DNA from: Doris montereyensis
Taxonomy: Eukaryota > Mollusca > Gastropoda > Nudibranchia > Dorididae
Direction: 5' to 3'
DNA length: 64,000 nt
Assembly: GCA_037039925.1 (NCBI GenBank)
Contig: JAXRKP010000687.1
Span: forward strand, 10,001 to 74,000
Below the pieces are notes generated by a model. That model worked only from the letters and a program-made list of their open reading frames with translations, had not been told where the DNA came from and searched no databases. How positions within the stretch are numbered: the stretch's first letter is position 1; every line of letters starts with the position of its first letter. Of the stretch, positions 43,403-57,444 are shown piece after piece. Position numbers and translations under genes: made by a program.

Positions 43403-44084
43403 ATTGAATTACATATTGTATGTTTGTCTCTGCAGCTGTTGTGTATACCTAAAACTTTATAATTTACACTATAATGGAATATGATGTGGTGGATATTGCC
43501 TTCTAGAACTAGTAGAAGGCTTTGTATACCCCATATGGTAAGAATGGTCTAGTCCAGGGTTTGTTGGAATTTGAAGTGACAACTGATTTCCTCCTTGTTA
43601 TTAATTTGTTTGTTTTTTTCTGTGGAGATGGGAGGTGAAGTTTTCGTTAGTTTTTATTTTCAATTTCAATTTGTTGTTTTTTGTTGTAAAATTTGTAAAT
43701 TGGATTTGTTTTATTTGATTGGGGAGGGGGGGGGGGGGGGTAATTACGGATACAAAAAAACAATACTATTTCATGTCGGGCATTTGCGTTGCAAGCTATC
43801 AATACTGTGCTGTTCTTACTTTATGTATTTCTCTTTCAAATGAAATACTCTTTGTTGAGATATATGTAGTTGGTTGTGTTATGAGTTTGTGATCGTGAGG
43901 ACATAGACATAAAACAACCTTTGTGTTGTGGATGTGGGTAAATCAAATCAAATCTAAATGTTTATATACAATTTTCAATTATCCGACTCGTTTGGGTTTT
44001 AAAAGGAAAAATAAAACAAAAGCAAACACAAGAAAAGAAGAAGAAATATCACTGGAATCCACAGGCTCTTTTTGTTCACCATTC
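43403..44084. other. Intergenic, nothing assigned
   Basis: Contains a G-run near 43725-43740 and a solo SINE-type tail (GTTGTGGATGTGGGTAAATC, 43923-43942). No gene signal. Confidence 0.5.
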
Positions 44085-44160
44085 AGTCATGGAGAACCTC
44101 TTCATTCATCCTGTGATCACTGCATATGGTGGTCTGGGTACATTCCAATGAAACAAACAG
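44085..44160 (+). mobile_element. Repeat family C copy, 3' part
   Basis: TTCATCCTGTGATCACTGC, ATATGGTGGTCTGGGTAC and ATTCCAATGAAACAAACAG. The head is weak. Confidence 0.65.
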
Positions 44161-44344
44161 TTTAATTAATATGGACGGTCTGTAGATTATTGCTATGCAA
44201 GAGGGTAAACAAAATACATGTACAATGTCACATGTGTGTGCTATCTGTCTCTCTGTTTTCCTTTCAATGAGTTTCACACCACAGCATTTGTATTGTCAAG
44301 TGTCTTGCAGCTTCCTAGCCCTAGTCCTAGCCTTCGTTTTTCTC

Positions 44345-44485
44345 TCTCTTACTGACGGTTGGCAGGCACTGCTGGTAGGTCTTACTTCTTTCCTTTCCAT
44401 CTTTCACTTATCTTTTATCTTGCAGTTTCCTCTTAAATCACCCTGAGGTCATGGCAATGGTGGATGGGGTAAATTTCAATTAAAC
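44345..44485 (+). mobile_element. Repeat family C copy, near complete
   Basis: GGTTGGCAGGCACTGCTGG, TAGGTCTTACTTCTTTCC, CACTTATCTTTTATCTTGC, AATCACCCTGAGGTCATGG and GTGGATGGGGTAAATTTC. It is the best-preserved copy and a useful reference for the family. Confidence 0.85.
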
Positions 44486-44774
44486 GATGAGGGATTGTCT
44501 CCATGAAATGAAAATGAAATGCATGGTCTGCCTTAGCCTTGCTTGACTTTAAATCACAATTTCCTTTTCCGTCCCATTCCAAAGGGAAGCCGCTTGTACT
44601 TGTACAGTTGTATTTACGTGTGCACTCATCCATAAGATTTACGACCTCTGTTAATTTTTTGTTATTTGTTTTACAAAATTATGAGGTTTAGGCCCACAAT
44701 ATGCATAATATTCATCTGATACATACTAATTTATGTTTTTAAATTTAAGGCTTCTTATTGTACTGTAGAGGGAG

Positions 44775-45062
44775 TAAGTGGCATCGATGGCTGAGCAGCA
44801 AAGTTGCCTGACGGGATCATGAGCTTCTATGTTTGAATCTGGCAAAGCTAGGCCTGACGTTACGTTCTTTGGGAAAGACACGTAACACGTATTTTCCCCA
44901 CTTGACCCAGGTGCAAACGGATACATGGACTAGCTTGGGTTTGGGAGTAAAAACCTGCGTCCTGTCTAGGAGGTGATTTTTATCACATGTTCTGCTTTAG
45001 GCTATAGAAATCAGGATAAACTCCAGCTTTATGGGCTATAATAATGGCCTTGAATTTAAAGG
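44775..45062 (+). mobile_element. SINE family A copy, near full length
   Basis: CATCGATGGCTGAGCAGCA head, GTTTGAATCTGGCAAAGC (B box region), CTTGACCCAGGTGCAAACGG, GTTCTGCTTTAGGCTATAG and GGCCTTGAATTTAAAGG end. Confidence 0.85.
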
Positions 45063-45954
45063 AAAGTTATTTTTTTTTATTATATTGAAGAGTAAAGACA
45101 AACATTTAATCTTTGTGTGTGTGTGTGTGTGTGTGCGTGTGTGTTATTTAAAAAAAAAATATATCCTTCTCTGGTTATGAAGGGATGTTAAATGGGAATT
45201 CATGCATGGCCATTACAATACATCATTAAGTTACCTGTATTCTGCTGGGACATTTTTTAGAATTACGGTGACAAGAAAAAAAAAAAAAACACAAGCATTC
45301 CTGCATTGAAACAAAAAAAAAAAAATTGTTTTACTCAAGCGTTGACAATTATTATTAATCAGAATGCACACTGAATAACAGTTTCCTTGTCCCTTAGTAA
45401 TAGTAATATTGACCTCACCCCCCGTGGGGGGCTTGTTTTGAGTATAACTATCTACACGTATGACCACCCAACTAAACATGAGTTTACAATGATGTTAGTA
45501 ATAGTAATTATAATAATCGTAATAATCTATAGAATACTAGAAATATTGTAACAGTAACATGATTACCTTATTAAATTGTTATTTTAGTGTATTTATCATT
45601 TTCTCATACACGCAGCATAGCGTACATGTGACAACACATTATTTAAAGGCTTGTAAGTAATTATTATTTATAGCAATGGAGTTTTTTTTCATCACAAGAG
45701 AAAATTGATGAACCAAATGCATGTTTGTTTATCGATTGTAAATGTCTGGTGTTAGAGGTACGACTTCGAGTATGTTCTGAATTACAAGTTGTTTTCATCA
45801 TTTCCACAATTAAAAATTATTGATAACCAAAGAAATTCAATTTGTTTTGTTTTTTTAGTCTTTCCATATTTGACAGTGATGGGTTATTGTGGCTAGATGA
45901 AGAAAAACCAAGAAAACTATACATTATTATAATCAACATTTATTCTTTCTTCTC
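45063..45954. other. Intergenic, nothing assigned
   Basis: Short (GT)n at 45115-45142. Otherwise AT-rich without gene signal. Confidence 0.5.
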
Positions 45955-48900
45955 TTTCTTTATCAGTTCCCATTCTACCTTTCGGTGTATAGGCTGTAAC
46001 ACTATACTGATTTAGCTATTCTATTGTCATTCATTCTGTTTACATGCCCAAACCATTTCAATTTATTTATTTCTATCTTAGCTTTTATGCCATCTGCTTT
46101 GGTTTGATCTCTTATTGTTGTGTTTCTGATTTGTCTCTTTTAGTTTTCGCTACTACTCTTAGATATTTCATTTCAGCTGTCTGTACTCTACTGTATTCCC
46201 TACTGTCTAACGTCCAGGTTTCTCTACCATAGAGGAGAGTAGGACAATAAACTGTGTTGCATACTGCCATTTTGGTTTTTGTTGACAATTCTTGTTTATC
46301 TAAAAATGCCTTTCCTAAGTGGTTATATATTGCATTTGCCTTTTGGATTCTCTGGTTGATTTCTTCTCTTGGTTTTCCCTCTGAGTTAATCATTACTCCT
46401 AGGTAATTGTAGCTTTGAACTTGTTCTACATTCTCCCTGCCCAATTTAAGATTTTGTGTTATAGCTTCCTAGTTACTAGCATTGTTTTCGTTTTTCTTTC
46501 CATTTACTCTCATTCCTCTTTTATTTAGTTCATTGTTCATAATGTTGATATTTGACTGAAGGTCACTTTCTGATTTTCCAAACAGAACTAAGTCATCAGC
46601 AAATGAAAGCATTGATACATTTACTGGTTTGAGCTTCCACATTCCTACATTCATTTTCTTCATTTTTGAGGATGCCTTTGCAACTGAATCCATAAATGTG
46701 ATAAACAAAAAGAGGACTAAGGTAACAACCCTGTCTTACTCCTATATCTACATCAAATTCTTCCGATACGCCTTCTAGCTACTCTCACTGCACATGTTGG
46801 TTTATTGTAAAAACTTTTAATGGCTTCTATTAAATTTTGCTCTACATTGTGTTCTTTTAAGGAATGCCATAGTTCGTCCCTCCTCACAGTGTCAAATGCC
46901 TTTTCAAAGTCTATAAAACACAGGTGCAAGTCAATGTTTTCTTAAGGAATTTTTCTATTATTTGTCTAATTGTAAATATGTGATTTTGTACACTTCTTCC
47001 TGGTCTAAATCCACTCTGATGTTCTTCAATCTGATCCTCTATTCTTTTCCTTAGTCTCATTTCCAGTATCCTGGCATACACTTTTCCTGGTAAAGCTAAG
47101 TAGTGATATCCCTCTATAGTTTGAGCATTCCATAGTTGATCTTTTCTTATGTATTGGTACTACCATTCCCTTTTTCCAGTCGTCTGGCACCTGTTTGGAC
47201 TTCCATGCTTGTTGGCATATTGCATGTAGTAGTTTGTCTGACTCTCTCCTTTGGTTTTTAATCATTTCTGGATAAATTTGATCTGCTCCTGGGGCCTTTC
47301 CTGATTTCACTTTTTTTATAGTTGTTTGGATTTCTTCCATTGAGATATCTACATCTTGAGCTGTCTCTGTATTACTTTTTTACTCTTACTATTTGATCTT
47401 TACTCCTTGGTTCATATGTTCTGGAGGGATTATGTAATTGTTGAAAATACTTTCTCCATGTTTCCATGATTTGGCTGTCTTCTTTCATTATTTCTCCTTT
47501 GGCATTCTTAATTGGTCATATTGGGCATGCTTTGGTCTTTCTCATGCTCTTCATTGCCCCCCAAAATGGCTTTGGTTTCCTTAACAGATTTTTTGAAGTC
47601 TTTGTCCAAACTCTTTCCATTTTCCTGTTTTGCTTTCCTCACTTCCTCTTTGGCGATAGTTCTTTTATTCACGTAATCTATCCTATCCTCTGGTCTCTTT
47701 GTTTGCAAATATTTCTTCTAGGCATCCTTCTTTTCTTTGATCTTAGTCTTGACATTCTCATTCCACCATGCTGTTCTTTTGCTATCTCCTTTAATTTGTT
47801 TCCTACCACAGATCTCTTCAGTACAACTGAGGAGTGTTTCTTTATACAATTGCCACATTTCTTCTATTGTGCTATCATTCAAATCCATATATATATATAT
47901 GCCTTTCACTGATAAATCTTTTTATCCTAGATTGGTATATCTGTTTTACTATTGGTTTATTTAGTTCCTCCATTTTGAGTTTAGTAGCTTTCTTCTCTTT
48001 CCTTTACTGTTTGTTTTCTTCAGTCAGTAATCTCATTTTGGCTATCACTAAGTGATGATCACTAAATATTTCTGCTCCTCTGTGTACTCTTGCATCCAAT
48101 GTACTGTAAAAAAGGGAGCTGCTAACTATTATGTAGTCTATGATTGACTTTTCACATCTGTCTTCATTTTGTCTTGTATATTTGTGGATATCTTTATGAG
48201 GAAAAAAGGTGTTTGCTATTTTCATGTTGTTATTCTTTAAGGAAAAATCTATTAGTCTTTTTCCATTTTGAGAAGTTGTTGTCTCTCCTTCTTTACCTAT
48301 TATTCCTCCTGCCGTTTCTATATTGTTGTCTACTCTAGCGTTTAAATCTCCTAAAAGCATTAGTTCCTGTTTGTGTTTAAGATTCTCTAAAGCTATTTGT
48401 AAATCGTTTTCGAAGATATCTTTTTCTTCTTTGGTGCTATCTTCGTTGGTCCATAAGCTATTAATAATTTAATTTCTCTTCCTTTTGGTTTACTATTTAC
48501 CTCTAATAGCCGTAGCTTTATAAATTTCCAACTTTCTAGTAGCTTTTTTGTCTTTTATGCACTAGGAGGCCTACTCCTGCTCTAGCTCTATCTTTGACAT
48601 CTACTCCTGAAAAGATTAAAATATGATTTGGTCCTACATTTTCTATTCCTTTCTTTTTCTTTGCTTCTGTAATGGCCAAAATGTCTACTTTGAATTTATC
48701 CATTTCTTTAGCTAATTCTAACTCTTTTCTATTTATTGCCCTACCATTCCATGTTCCAAAATTCAGTCTGTGTTTGTTTCCATGATCGTCGTTGAAAGGT
48801 CAAGCCAGGTATTACATTTATTTCTCTAAATCTGTTTGGTTTTAGATAAGCAGAGGTTAGCCCACTGTACCCTAGGTAGATGGTGGGGCTGCAGACCTTG

Positions 48901-49200
48901 AGGCCCCTACCAGGCCTTGTTATTTTCTGTCAGGGTTAACTCCTTAGCCTTGTCATTCAAGACCAGCCTGCAAGACAGCAGGTTGTTATTTTCTGTCGGA
49001 GTTAATTCCCTTAGCCTTTGGTCAGATAAGACCGGCCTGCAAGGGAGCATTTTTTTCTTTCATGGTTAACTCCTTTAACCTTTGATCAGCCAAGACCTGC
49101 CTGCAAGGCAGCAGGAGACTCGTGGAGGGCAAACTACTCTCCGTACATGTATTTTTAACCTATCCGCTGTCCGGTAACATTTATTAATTATTTGTAATTT
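45955..49200 (-). mobile_element. APE-type LINE (copy B), 3.2 kb, decayed
   Basis: The minus strand gives, in order: a 5' untranslated part with about three 66-bp units (48917-49125); an APE-type endonuclease starting FGTWNGRAINRKELELAKEM near 48760, with MLLGDLNARVDNN and IIDYIIVSSSLFYS, then FSDHHLVIAKMRL (to 48004); a linker (47508-47910); and an RT with VKSGKAPGADQIYPEMIKNQ, CSNYRGISLLS and the catalytic FADDLVLFGKS near 46590. The C-terminal part has LLYGRETWTLDSRE and WFGHVNRMNDNR. The 3' end is ACACCGAAAGGTAGAATGGG. It has many frameshifts, and about 150 bases are missing near the 3' end compared with 11558-11858. There is no RNase H. It is probably RTE- or CR1-related; clade not assigned. 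Confidence 0.88.
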
Positions 49201-49494
49201 GCTTCGTTTGTAAATTCTGATCAAGACAAGAGTCCAGCTCAATGACTTGCTTTAGATTTAAAATGAATACCCCATTGGTTTATTCTTACCAACATCTAAT
49301 ACAATTTTTTATTATTAAAGAAACCAGAAGGAAGACAATATTTTTTTAAAAGCGCAACAAATAAAAATGCTCGTCACACATTGCTTCAACTCGCAGAAGA
49401 GCGACCTACATTTTACAAATCTTTCACTATGTCTCAACGAGAATACATGAGACAAAAGGTTTGATAACAAACAAGGGCAGGGGATGGAGGGAGG

Positions 49495-49650
49495 GGGGGA
49501 GTCGATGGTCCAGAGGCAAGGCATCTCAACCAAATGGTCGTGGGTTTGTGCCCAACAGGTTGAAACAAATTTTTGAGTTTCTTCGACTAAACCCCCCCCC
49601 TCCTCTGGTCCAGGTAGGTGGATAGACACCTAGTCCCATCGAAAAGTTCC
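49495..49650 (+). mobile_element. SINE family B copy, 3'-truncated
   Basis: GTCGATGGTCCAGAGGCAAG head, GGTCGTGGGTTTGTGCCC (B-box region), GGTGGATAGACACCTAGTCC. It stops at about 49650, where an inverted SINE A begins. Confidence 0.8.
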
Positions 49651-49654
49651 TTTG

Positions 49655-49905
49655 ATGCCATTACTCAAGCCAGAGCTTATTCCGGTTTCCATAGCGTGAA
49701 GCAGAACAGGTGATGATAATCACCACCTGGATAGGATGTTAGTTTGGGCAGGTTTTACTCCCAAGCTGACGCTTGTACTCACTTGCATCTGGGTTGAGTG
49801 GGGAACACGTGCGTGCAAGTGTCTTCCCATGGAACACGACATCGGATCCACGTGGCTGTGTCGGGACTCAAACCCGGGACCTCATGGTAACCACTCGGCC
49901 ACGGA
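49655..49905 (-). mobile_element. SINE family A copy, inverted
   Basis: AGCCAGAGCTTATTCCGGTT, CATAGCGTGAAGCAGAACAG, CACTTGCATCTGGGTTGAG, and B-box complement GGGACTCAAACCCGGG at 49863-49878. Confidence 0.85.
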
Positions 49906-49919
49906 TAATAAAACTAAAA

Positions 49920-52900
49920 AAGAACTACACTGTCACAACACTCTCGTTCTGTACACTGTCACAACACTCTCAGTCTGTACACTGTCACAACACTCATTCA
50001 GTACACTGTCACAACACTCTCAGTCTGTACTAACACTCTCATTCTGTACACTGGTCTGTACACTGTACACACTCCTGGTCTGTACACTGTCACAACACTC
50101 TGGTCTGTACACTGTCACAACACTCTCATTCTCAGTCACAACACTCTCGGTCTGTCACAACACTCTCATTCTGTACACTGTCACAACACTCCTGGTCTGT
50201 ACACTGTCACAACACTCTCAGTCATACACTGTACACTGTTACAACACTCTTAGTCTGTACACTGTCACAACATTCTCAGTCTGTACACTGTCACAACACT
50301 CTCGGTCTGTACACTGTCACAACACTCTTGGTCTGTACACTGTCACAACATTCTCCAGTCTGTACACTGTCACAACACTCTTAGTCTGTACACTGTCACA
50401 ACACTCTTAGTCTGTACACTGTCACAACACTCTCAGTCTGTACACTGTCACAACACTCTTAGTATGTACACTGTCACAACACTCTTGGTCTGTACACTGT
50501 CACAACACTCTCAGTCTGTACACTGTTACAACACTCTTAGTCTGTACACTGTCACAACACTCTCAGTCTGTACACTGTCACAACACTCTCAGAGTCTGTA
50601 CACTGTCACAACACTCTTAGTCTGTACACTGTCACAACACTCTCAGTCTGTACACTGTCACAACACTCTCAGTCTGTACACTGTCACAACACTCTCAGTC
50701 TGTACACTGTCACAACACTCTCAGTCTGTACACTGTCACAACACTCTCAGTCTGTACACTGTCACAACACTCTCAGTCTGTACACTGTCACAACACTCTC
50801 AGTCTGTACACTGTCACAACACTCCTGGTCTGTACACTGTCACAACACTCTCAGTCTGTACACTGTCACAACACTCTCAGTCTGTACACTGTCACAACAC
50901 TCTCAGTCTGTACACTGTCACAACACTCTCAGTCTGTACACTGTCCACACTCTCAGTCTGTACACTGTCACAACACTCTCAGTCTGTACACTGTCACAAC
51001 ACTCTTAGTCTGTACACTGTCACAACACTCTCAGTCTGTACACTGTCACAACACTCTCAGTCTGTACACTGTCACAACACTCCTGGTCTGTACACTGTCA
51101 CAACACTCTCAGTCTGTACACTGTCACAACACTCTCAGTCTGTACACTGTCACAACACTCTCAGTCTGTACACTGTCACAACACTCTCAGTCTGTACACT
51201 GTCACAACACTCTTAGTCTGTACACTGTCACAACACTCTCCAGTCTGTACACTGTCACAACACTCTCAGTCTGTACACTGTCACAACACTCTCAGTCTGT
51301 ACACTATCACTGTCACAACACTCTCAGTCTGTACACACTGTCACAACACTCTCAGTCTGTACACTGTCACAACACTCTTAGTCTGTACACTGTCACAACA
51401 CTTCTCAGTCTCTACACTGTCACTGTCACAACTCTCAGTCTGTACACTGTCACTGTCTCTCACTCTGTAGTCTGTACACTGTCACAACACTTTCAGTCTG
51501 TACACTGTCACAACACTCTTGAGTCTGTACACTGTCACAACACTCTTAGTCTGTACACTGTCACAACACTCTTAGTCTGTACACTGTCACTGTCGCTCTC
51601 AGTCTGTACACTGTCACAACACTCTCAGTCTGTACACTGTCACAACACTGTCACTGTCACTCTCACCAGTCTGTACACTGTCACTGTCACAACACTCTCA
51701 GTCTGTACACTGTCACTGTCACAACACTCTCTGTACAGTCTGTACACTCAGTCTGTACACTGTCATTGTCACAACACTCTCAGTCTGTACATCACTGTCA
51801 CAACACTCTCAGTCTGTACACTATCACTGTCCAACACTCTCAGTCTGTACACTATCACTGTCACAACACTCTCAGTCTGTACACTGTCACTCTCAGTCTG
51901 TACACTGTCACAACACTCTCAGTACACTGTCACAACACTCTCAGTCTGTACACTGTCACAACACTCTCAGTCTGTACACTACACTGTCACAACACTCTCA
52001 GTCTGTACACTGTCACAACACTCTCAGTCTGTACACTGTGACAACACTCTCAGTCTGTACACTGTCACAACACTCTCCAAGTCTGTACACAGTCTGTCAA
52101 TAACACTCAGTCTGTACACTATCACTGTCACAACACTCTCAGTCTGTACACTGTCTGTCACAACACTCTCAGTCTGTACACTATCACTGTCACAACACTC
52201 TCAGTCTGTACACTGTCACAACAACTCTCAGTCTGACACTATCACTGTCACAACACTCTCAGTCTGTACACTGTCACAACACTCTCAGTCTGTCACTGTC
52301 ACAACACTCTCAGTCTGTACACTATCACTGTCACAACACTCTCAGTCTGTACACTATCACTGTCACAACACTCTCAGTCTCACTGTCACACTATCACTGT
52401 CACAACACTCTCAGTCTGTACACTGTCACAACACTCTCAGTCTGTATCACTGTCACAACACTCTCGTCTGTACACTATCACTGTCACAACACTCTCAGTC
52501 TGTACACTGTCTGTACAACACTCTCTCAGTCTGTACACTGTCACAACACTCTCAGTCTGTACACTGTCACAACACTCTCAGTCTGTACACTATCACTGTC
52601 ACAACACTCTCAGTCTGTACACTGTCACAACACTCTCAGTCTGTCACAACACTCTCAGTCACTGTCACAACACTCTCAGTCTGTCACAACACTCTCAGTC
52701 TGTCACTGTCACAACACTCTCAGTCTGTACACTGTCACAACACTCTCAGTCTGTACACTGTCACAACACTCTTCAGTCTGTACACTGTCACAACACTCTC
52801 AGTCTGTACACTGTCACAACACTCTCAGTCTGTACACTGTCACAACACTCTCAGTCTGTACACTGTCACACAACACTCTCAGTCTGTACACTGTCACAAC

Positions 52901-54235
52901 ACTCTCAGTCTGTACACTGTCACAACACTCTCAGTCTGTACACACTGTCACAACACTCTTAGTCTGTACACTGTCACAACACTCTTAGTCTGTACACTGT
53001 CACAACACTCTCAGTCTGTACACTGTCACAACACTCTTAGTCTGTACACTGTCACAACACTCTTAGTCTGTACACTGTCACAACACTCTTAGTCTGTACA
53101 CTGTCACAACACTCTCAGTCTGTACACTGTCACAACACTCTCAGTCTGTACACTGTCACAACACTCTCAGTCTGTACACTGTCACAACACTCTCAGTCTG
53201 TCACAACACACTGTCAACACTCTCAGTCTGTCTGTACTCAGTCTGTACACTGTCACAACACACTGTCACTGTCACAACACTCTCAGTCTGTACACTGTCC
53301 AACACTCTTAGTCTGTACACTGTCACAACACTTTAGTCTGTACACTGTCACAACACTCTCAGTCTGTACACTGTCACAACACTGTACACTGTCACAACAC
53401 TCTCAGTCTGTACACTGTCTGTACTCTTAGTCTGTACACTGTCACAACACTCTTAGTCTGTACACTGTCACAACACTCTTAGTCTGTACACTGTCACAAC
53501 ACTCGTTCTGTACAGTCACAACACTCTTAGTCTGTACACTGTCACTCTTAGTCTGTACACTGTCACAACACTCTTAGTCTGTCTGTCACAACACTCTTAG
53601 TCTGTACACTGTCACAACACTCTCAGTCTGTACACTGTACTCTTAGTCTGTACACTGTCACAACACTCTTAGTCTGTACACTGTCACAACACTCTTAGTC
53701 ACAACACTCTTAGTCTGTACACTGTCACAACACTTTTAGTCTGTATACTGTCACTGTCACAACACTCTTAGTCTGTATACTGTCACTGTCACAACACTCT
53801 TAGTCTGTATACTGTCACAACACTCTTAGTCTGTACACTGTCACAACACTTTTAGTCTGTACACTGTCACAACACTTTCAGTCTGTACACTGTCACAACA
53901 CTTAGTCTGTATACTGTCACTGTCACAACACTCTTAGTCTGTATACTGTCACAACACTCTTAGTCTGTACACTGTCACTGTCACAACACTCTCAGTCTGT
54001 ACACTGTCACAACACTCTCAGTCTGTACACTGTCACAACACTCTCAGTCTGTACACTGTCACAACACTCTCAGTCTGTACACTGTCACACACACTCTCAG
54101 TCTGTACACTGTCACAACACTCTCAGTCTGTACACTGTCACAACACTCTCAGTCTGTACACTGTCACAACACTCTCGTTCTCTACACTGTCACAACACTC
54201 TCAGTCTGTACACTGTCACACCACTCGGTTTTCTG
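49920..54235. repeat. Satellite array of about 26-bp units, 4.3 kb, roughly 165 copies
   Basis: The unit is the 20-base core CTGTACACTGTCACAACACT plus six bases, usually CTCAGT, in variants CTTAGT, CCTGGT and CTCGGT. Variants are grouped. CCTGGT appears in the first 1.3 kb. Units with an extra ATCACTGTC-type insertion are concentrated at about 51300-52650. CTTAGT units dominate 52950-53950, and the CTCAGT form is uniform again at 54000-54160. The period is not divisible by three and the consensus has no stop in any plus-strand frame, which gives open frames of up to 250 codons. CTTAG variants create TAG in one frame. It is not treated as coding. Confidence 0.97.
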
Positions 54236-54400
54236 TCACTTGTGTCACACTGCTGGTTGTTCTGTAATCATCTGTGACCCCCCCCCTGCTGCATTTTTTT
54301 TTGTTGAAGTGTTGAGTATTGAAGGTTTTCTATCATTTATTTCACACTGCTGGTTGTTCTGTATTCACCTGTGACGGCCCCTGCTGCATTTCCTCAACTA
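54236..54400. repeat. Short direct duplication after the satellite
   Basis: CACTGCTGGTTGTTCTGTA at 54247 and 54345, each followed by a CTGTGAC word and CCCCTGCTGCATTT. It looks like a 100-bp duplication at the right end of the satellite. Confidence 0.7.
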
Positions 54401-54650
54401 TCGCTAATTGCCTTATGGGTCTATTAGTTACGGGGTCCCAGACTACACAGGCATATTTTAAAATGTTATTATCTCTGATGAGTGTGATGTAACGTTTTGA
54501 CTTGATGGTACTTGGGTCGGTGCTGTGGATGTTCCTTCGTACAAAAACGGTGGAGTTGTTTGCTTTCTTTGTTATACTGTTGATGTGATGATGGTTCCAT
54601 GAAAGCTTTTTGTTGTTGCTGTTTGAAGCCTTTCAACTTTCATATCAATA
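54376..54650 (-). mobile_element. CR1/Jockey-like LINE fragment (end of RT)
   Basis: The minus-strand frame reads LSWNHHHINSITKKANNSTV, RRNIHSTDPSTIKSKRYITL and LKYACVVWDPVTNRPIRQLA. This matches the thumb region of CR1/Jockey-type RTs, where LSWNxHI, EYACVVWDP and IxQLExVQ are usual. Confidence 0.8.
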
Positions 54651-54774
54651 ACAAACTGATTGGGACACATATTCATGTTTTAAAGAAAAACATAGTGTAG
54701 TGATGTGTTACTAGCCCGTCCATTATGATAATAGTTACATGCACTGGAGATAGCTCGGCTTTACAAGACGAAGG

Positions 54775-56189
<1,415 letters not shown>

Positions 56190-56425
56190 TATACAGTATA
56201 TAAGCCTGTTAGGATTTTCATACTATCACTCTGACAAAATCTTTTTCTACCTATAGCTGGGTACTCATTCACACCTGAGTCAAGTGAGGAAAGTAAGAGT
56301 GTGGTACCTGTCCTAAGAGCACAACATTGGATAAAAGAACCCACCTGTGCCAGCAGTGGGGCTTGAACCAGTGTCTTTGTGATTACCAGTTCACAACACT
56401 ACGGTTTAGCCACAACGCCTCATAT
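56190..56425 (-). mobile_element. SINE family A copy, inverted and diverged
   Basis: CATTCACACCTGAGTCAAGT, GGGGCTTGAACCAGTGTC and GTTTAGCCACAACGCC correspond to the complement of the SINE A body and tRNA-like head. It lies just upstream of the D2HGDH start codon. Confidence 0.65.
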
Positions 56426-56589
56426 CAAACAGAACTGATGTTATAGCCGTGTTGACATTACACCACTGTAGACCTATACTTTTGAAAGTAACCATTCTGT
56501 TCTTTGTTCCTGCAGGCAAGGAAGACTGTTCTAGATCCATGCAGTACCCCAACTGAGACAGAAGTGTAAAAAAATAAGACAAAATAACC

Positions 56590-56959
56590 ATGTCTTCTGT
56601 GACTGCATCTTGCCTTACTAAAGCGACAAGTCTATTTTCACTTCCAGTGTGCTCAAGAATCCCACAATTAAAATTTCGGAGATCTGGATTGAGTTTACAA
56701 TCCAGACCATTGTTATGTTTTCTTTCAATGAATGATGATAGTTCAGGACCTAGTCACAGACACTTTCATACAGACAGGGTAAAAGCCAAACCAGAAGTTC
56801 CTCTCACAAGGTTACGATATCCACAGTTGAGCAGAGGTTCATACTCTCATCTATCTGAACAAGATATTGCATTTTTCGATCAACTTTTATCCGGGAGAAT
56901 TATTACAGACAATGATGAACTTGCTGGTTTCAACACAGATTGGCTCAAGACTGCCAGAG
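56590..56959 (+). CDS. D2HGDH: D2HGDH exon 1 (presequence and N-terminus)
   Basis: The ATG at 56590 starts [20 protein letters not shown], a presequence-like stretch. The conserved part is [26 protein letters not shown] and [11 protein letters not shown]. Donor CAGAG|GTAAGA, phase 1. A TTCCTGCAG at 56509-56517 could be an acceptor for a 5' UTR exon. Confidence 0.93.
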
Positions 56960-57379
56960 GTAAGAGCTTTGAAGGAAGGACTCCCAGGGATTTATAAGTT
57001 CCAGCTTTTTAAGCCATAAAATGGCCTTGAAGGAACTTTTTGCAGTGCAAATTGAGGATCCTTTTAAACATGTGGCTGTTTGAGCCGAATTAATGAGAAA
57101 TGCTATGTTTCATCTGGAAAAAAAGAACAATTAATACTGTTATTACTGTCGCAATTCTTCCTCTGAAATTTAATCCATGGCTTTATCATTCTGAATGATT
57201 TTCACATACTTGGTTTGTCTCAGTTTCAATGTATATAAATTCTATGTGAAAGAACAGATGCTGTAGCGTTTTATGTAGCCATGATGAACTTTGAAAAGAT
57301 ACTCATGATACATACTGACACTGTGCTCTGTCTGTCTGTCTGTCTGTCCATCTGTCTGTCTCTATTTCTTTCTCTCTCC

Positions 57380-57444
<65 letters not shown>

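Noticed and set aside
49736..51216. Open frames of 224 and 250 codons in the 26-bp satellite
   Set aside because: They exist only because the repeat unit lacks stops in the plus-strand frames. They encode an endlessly repeated TLSVCTLSQHSQSVH-like sequence and have no start or splice context.
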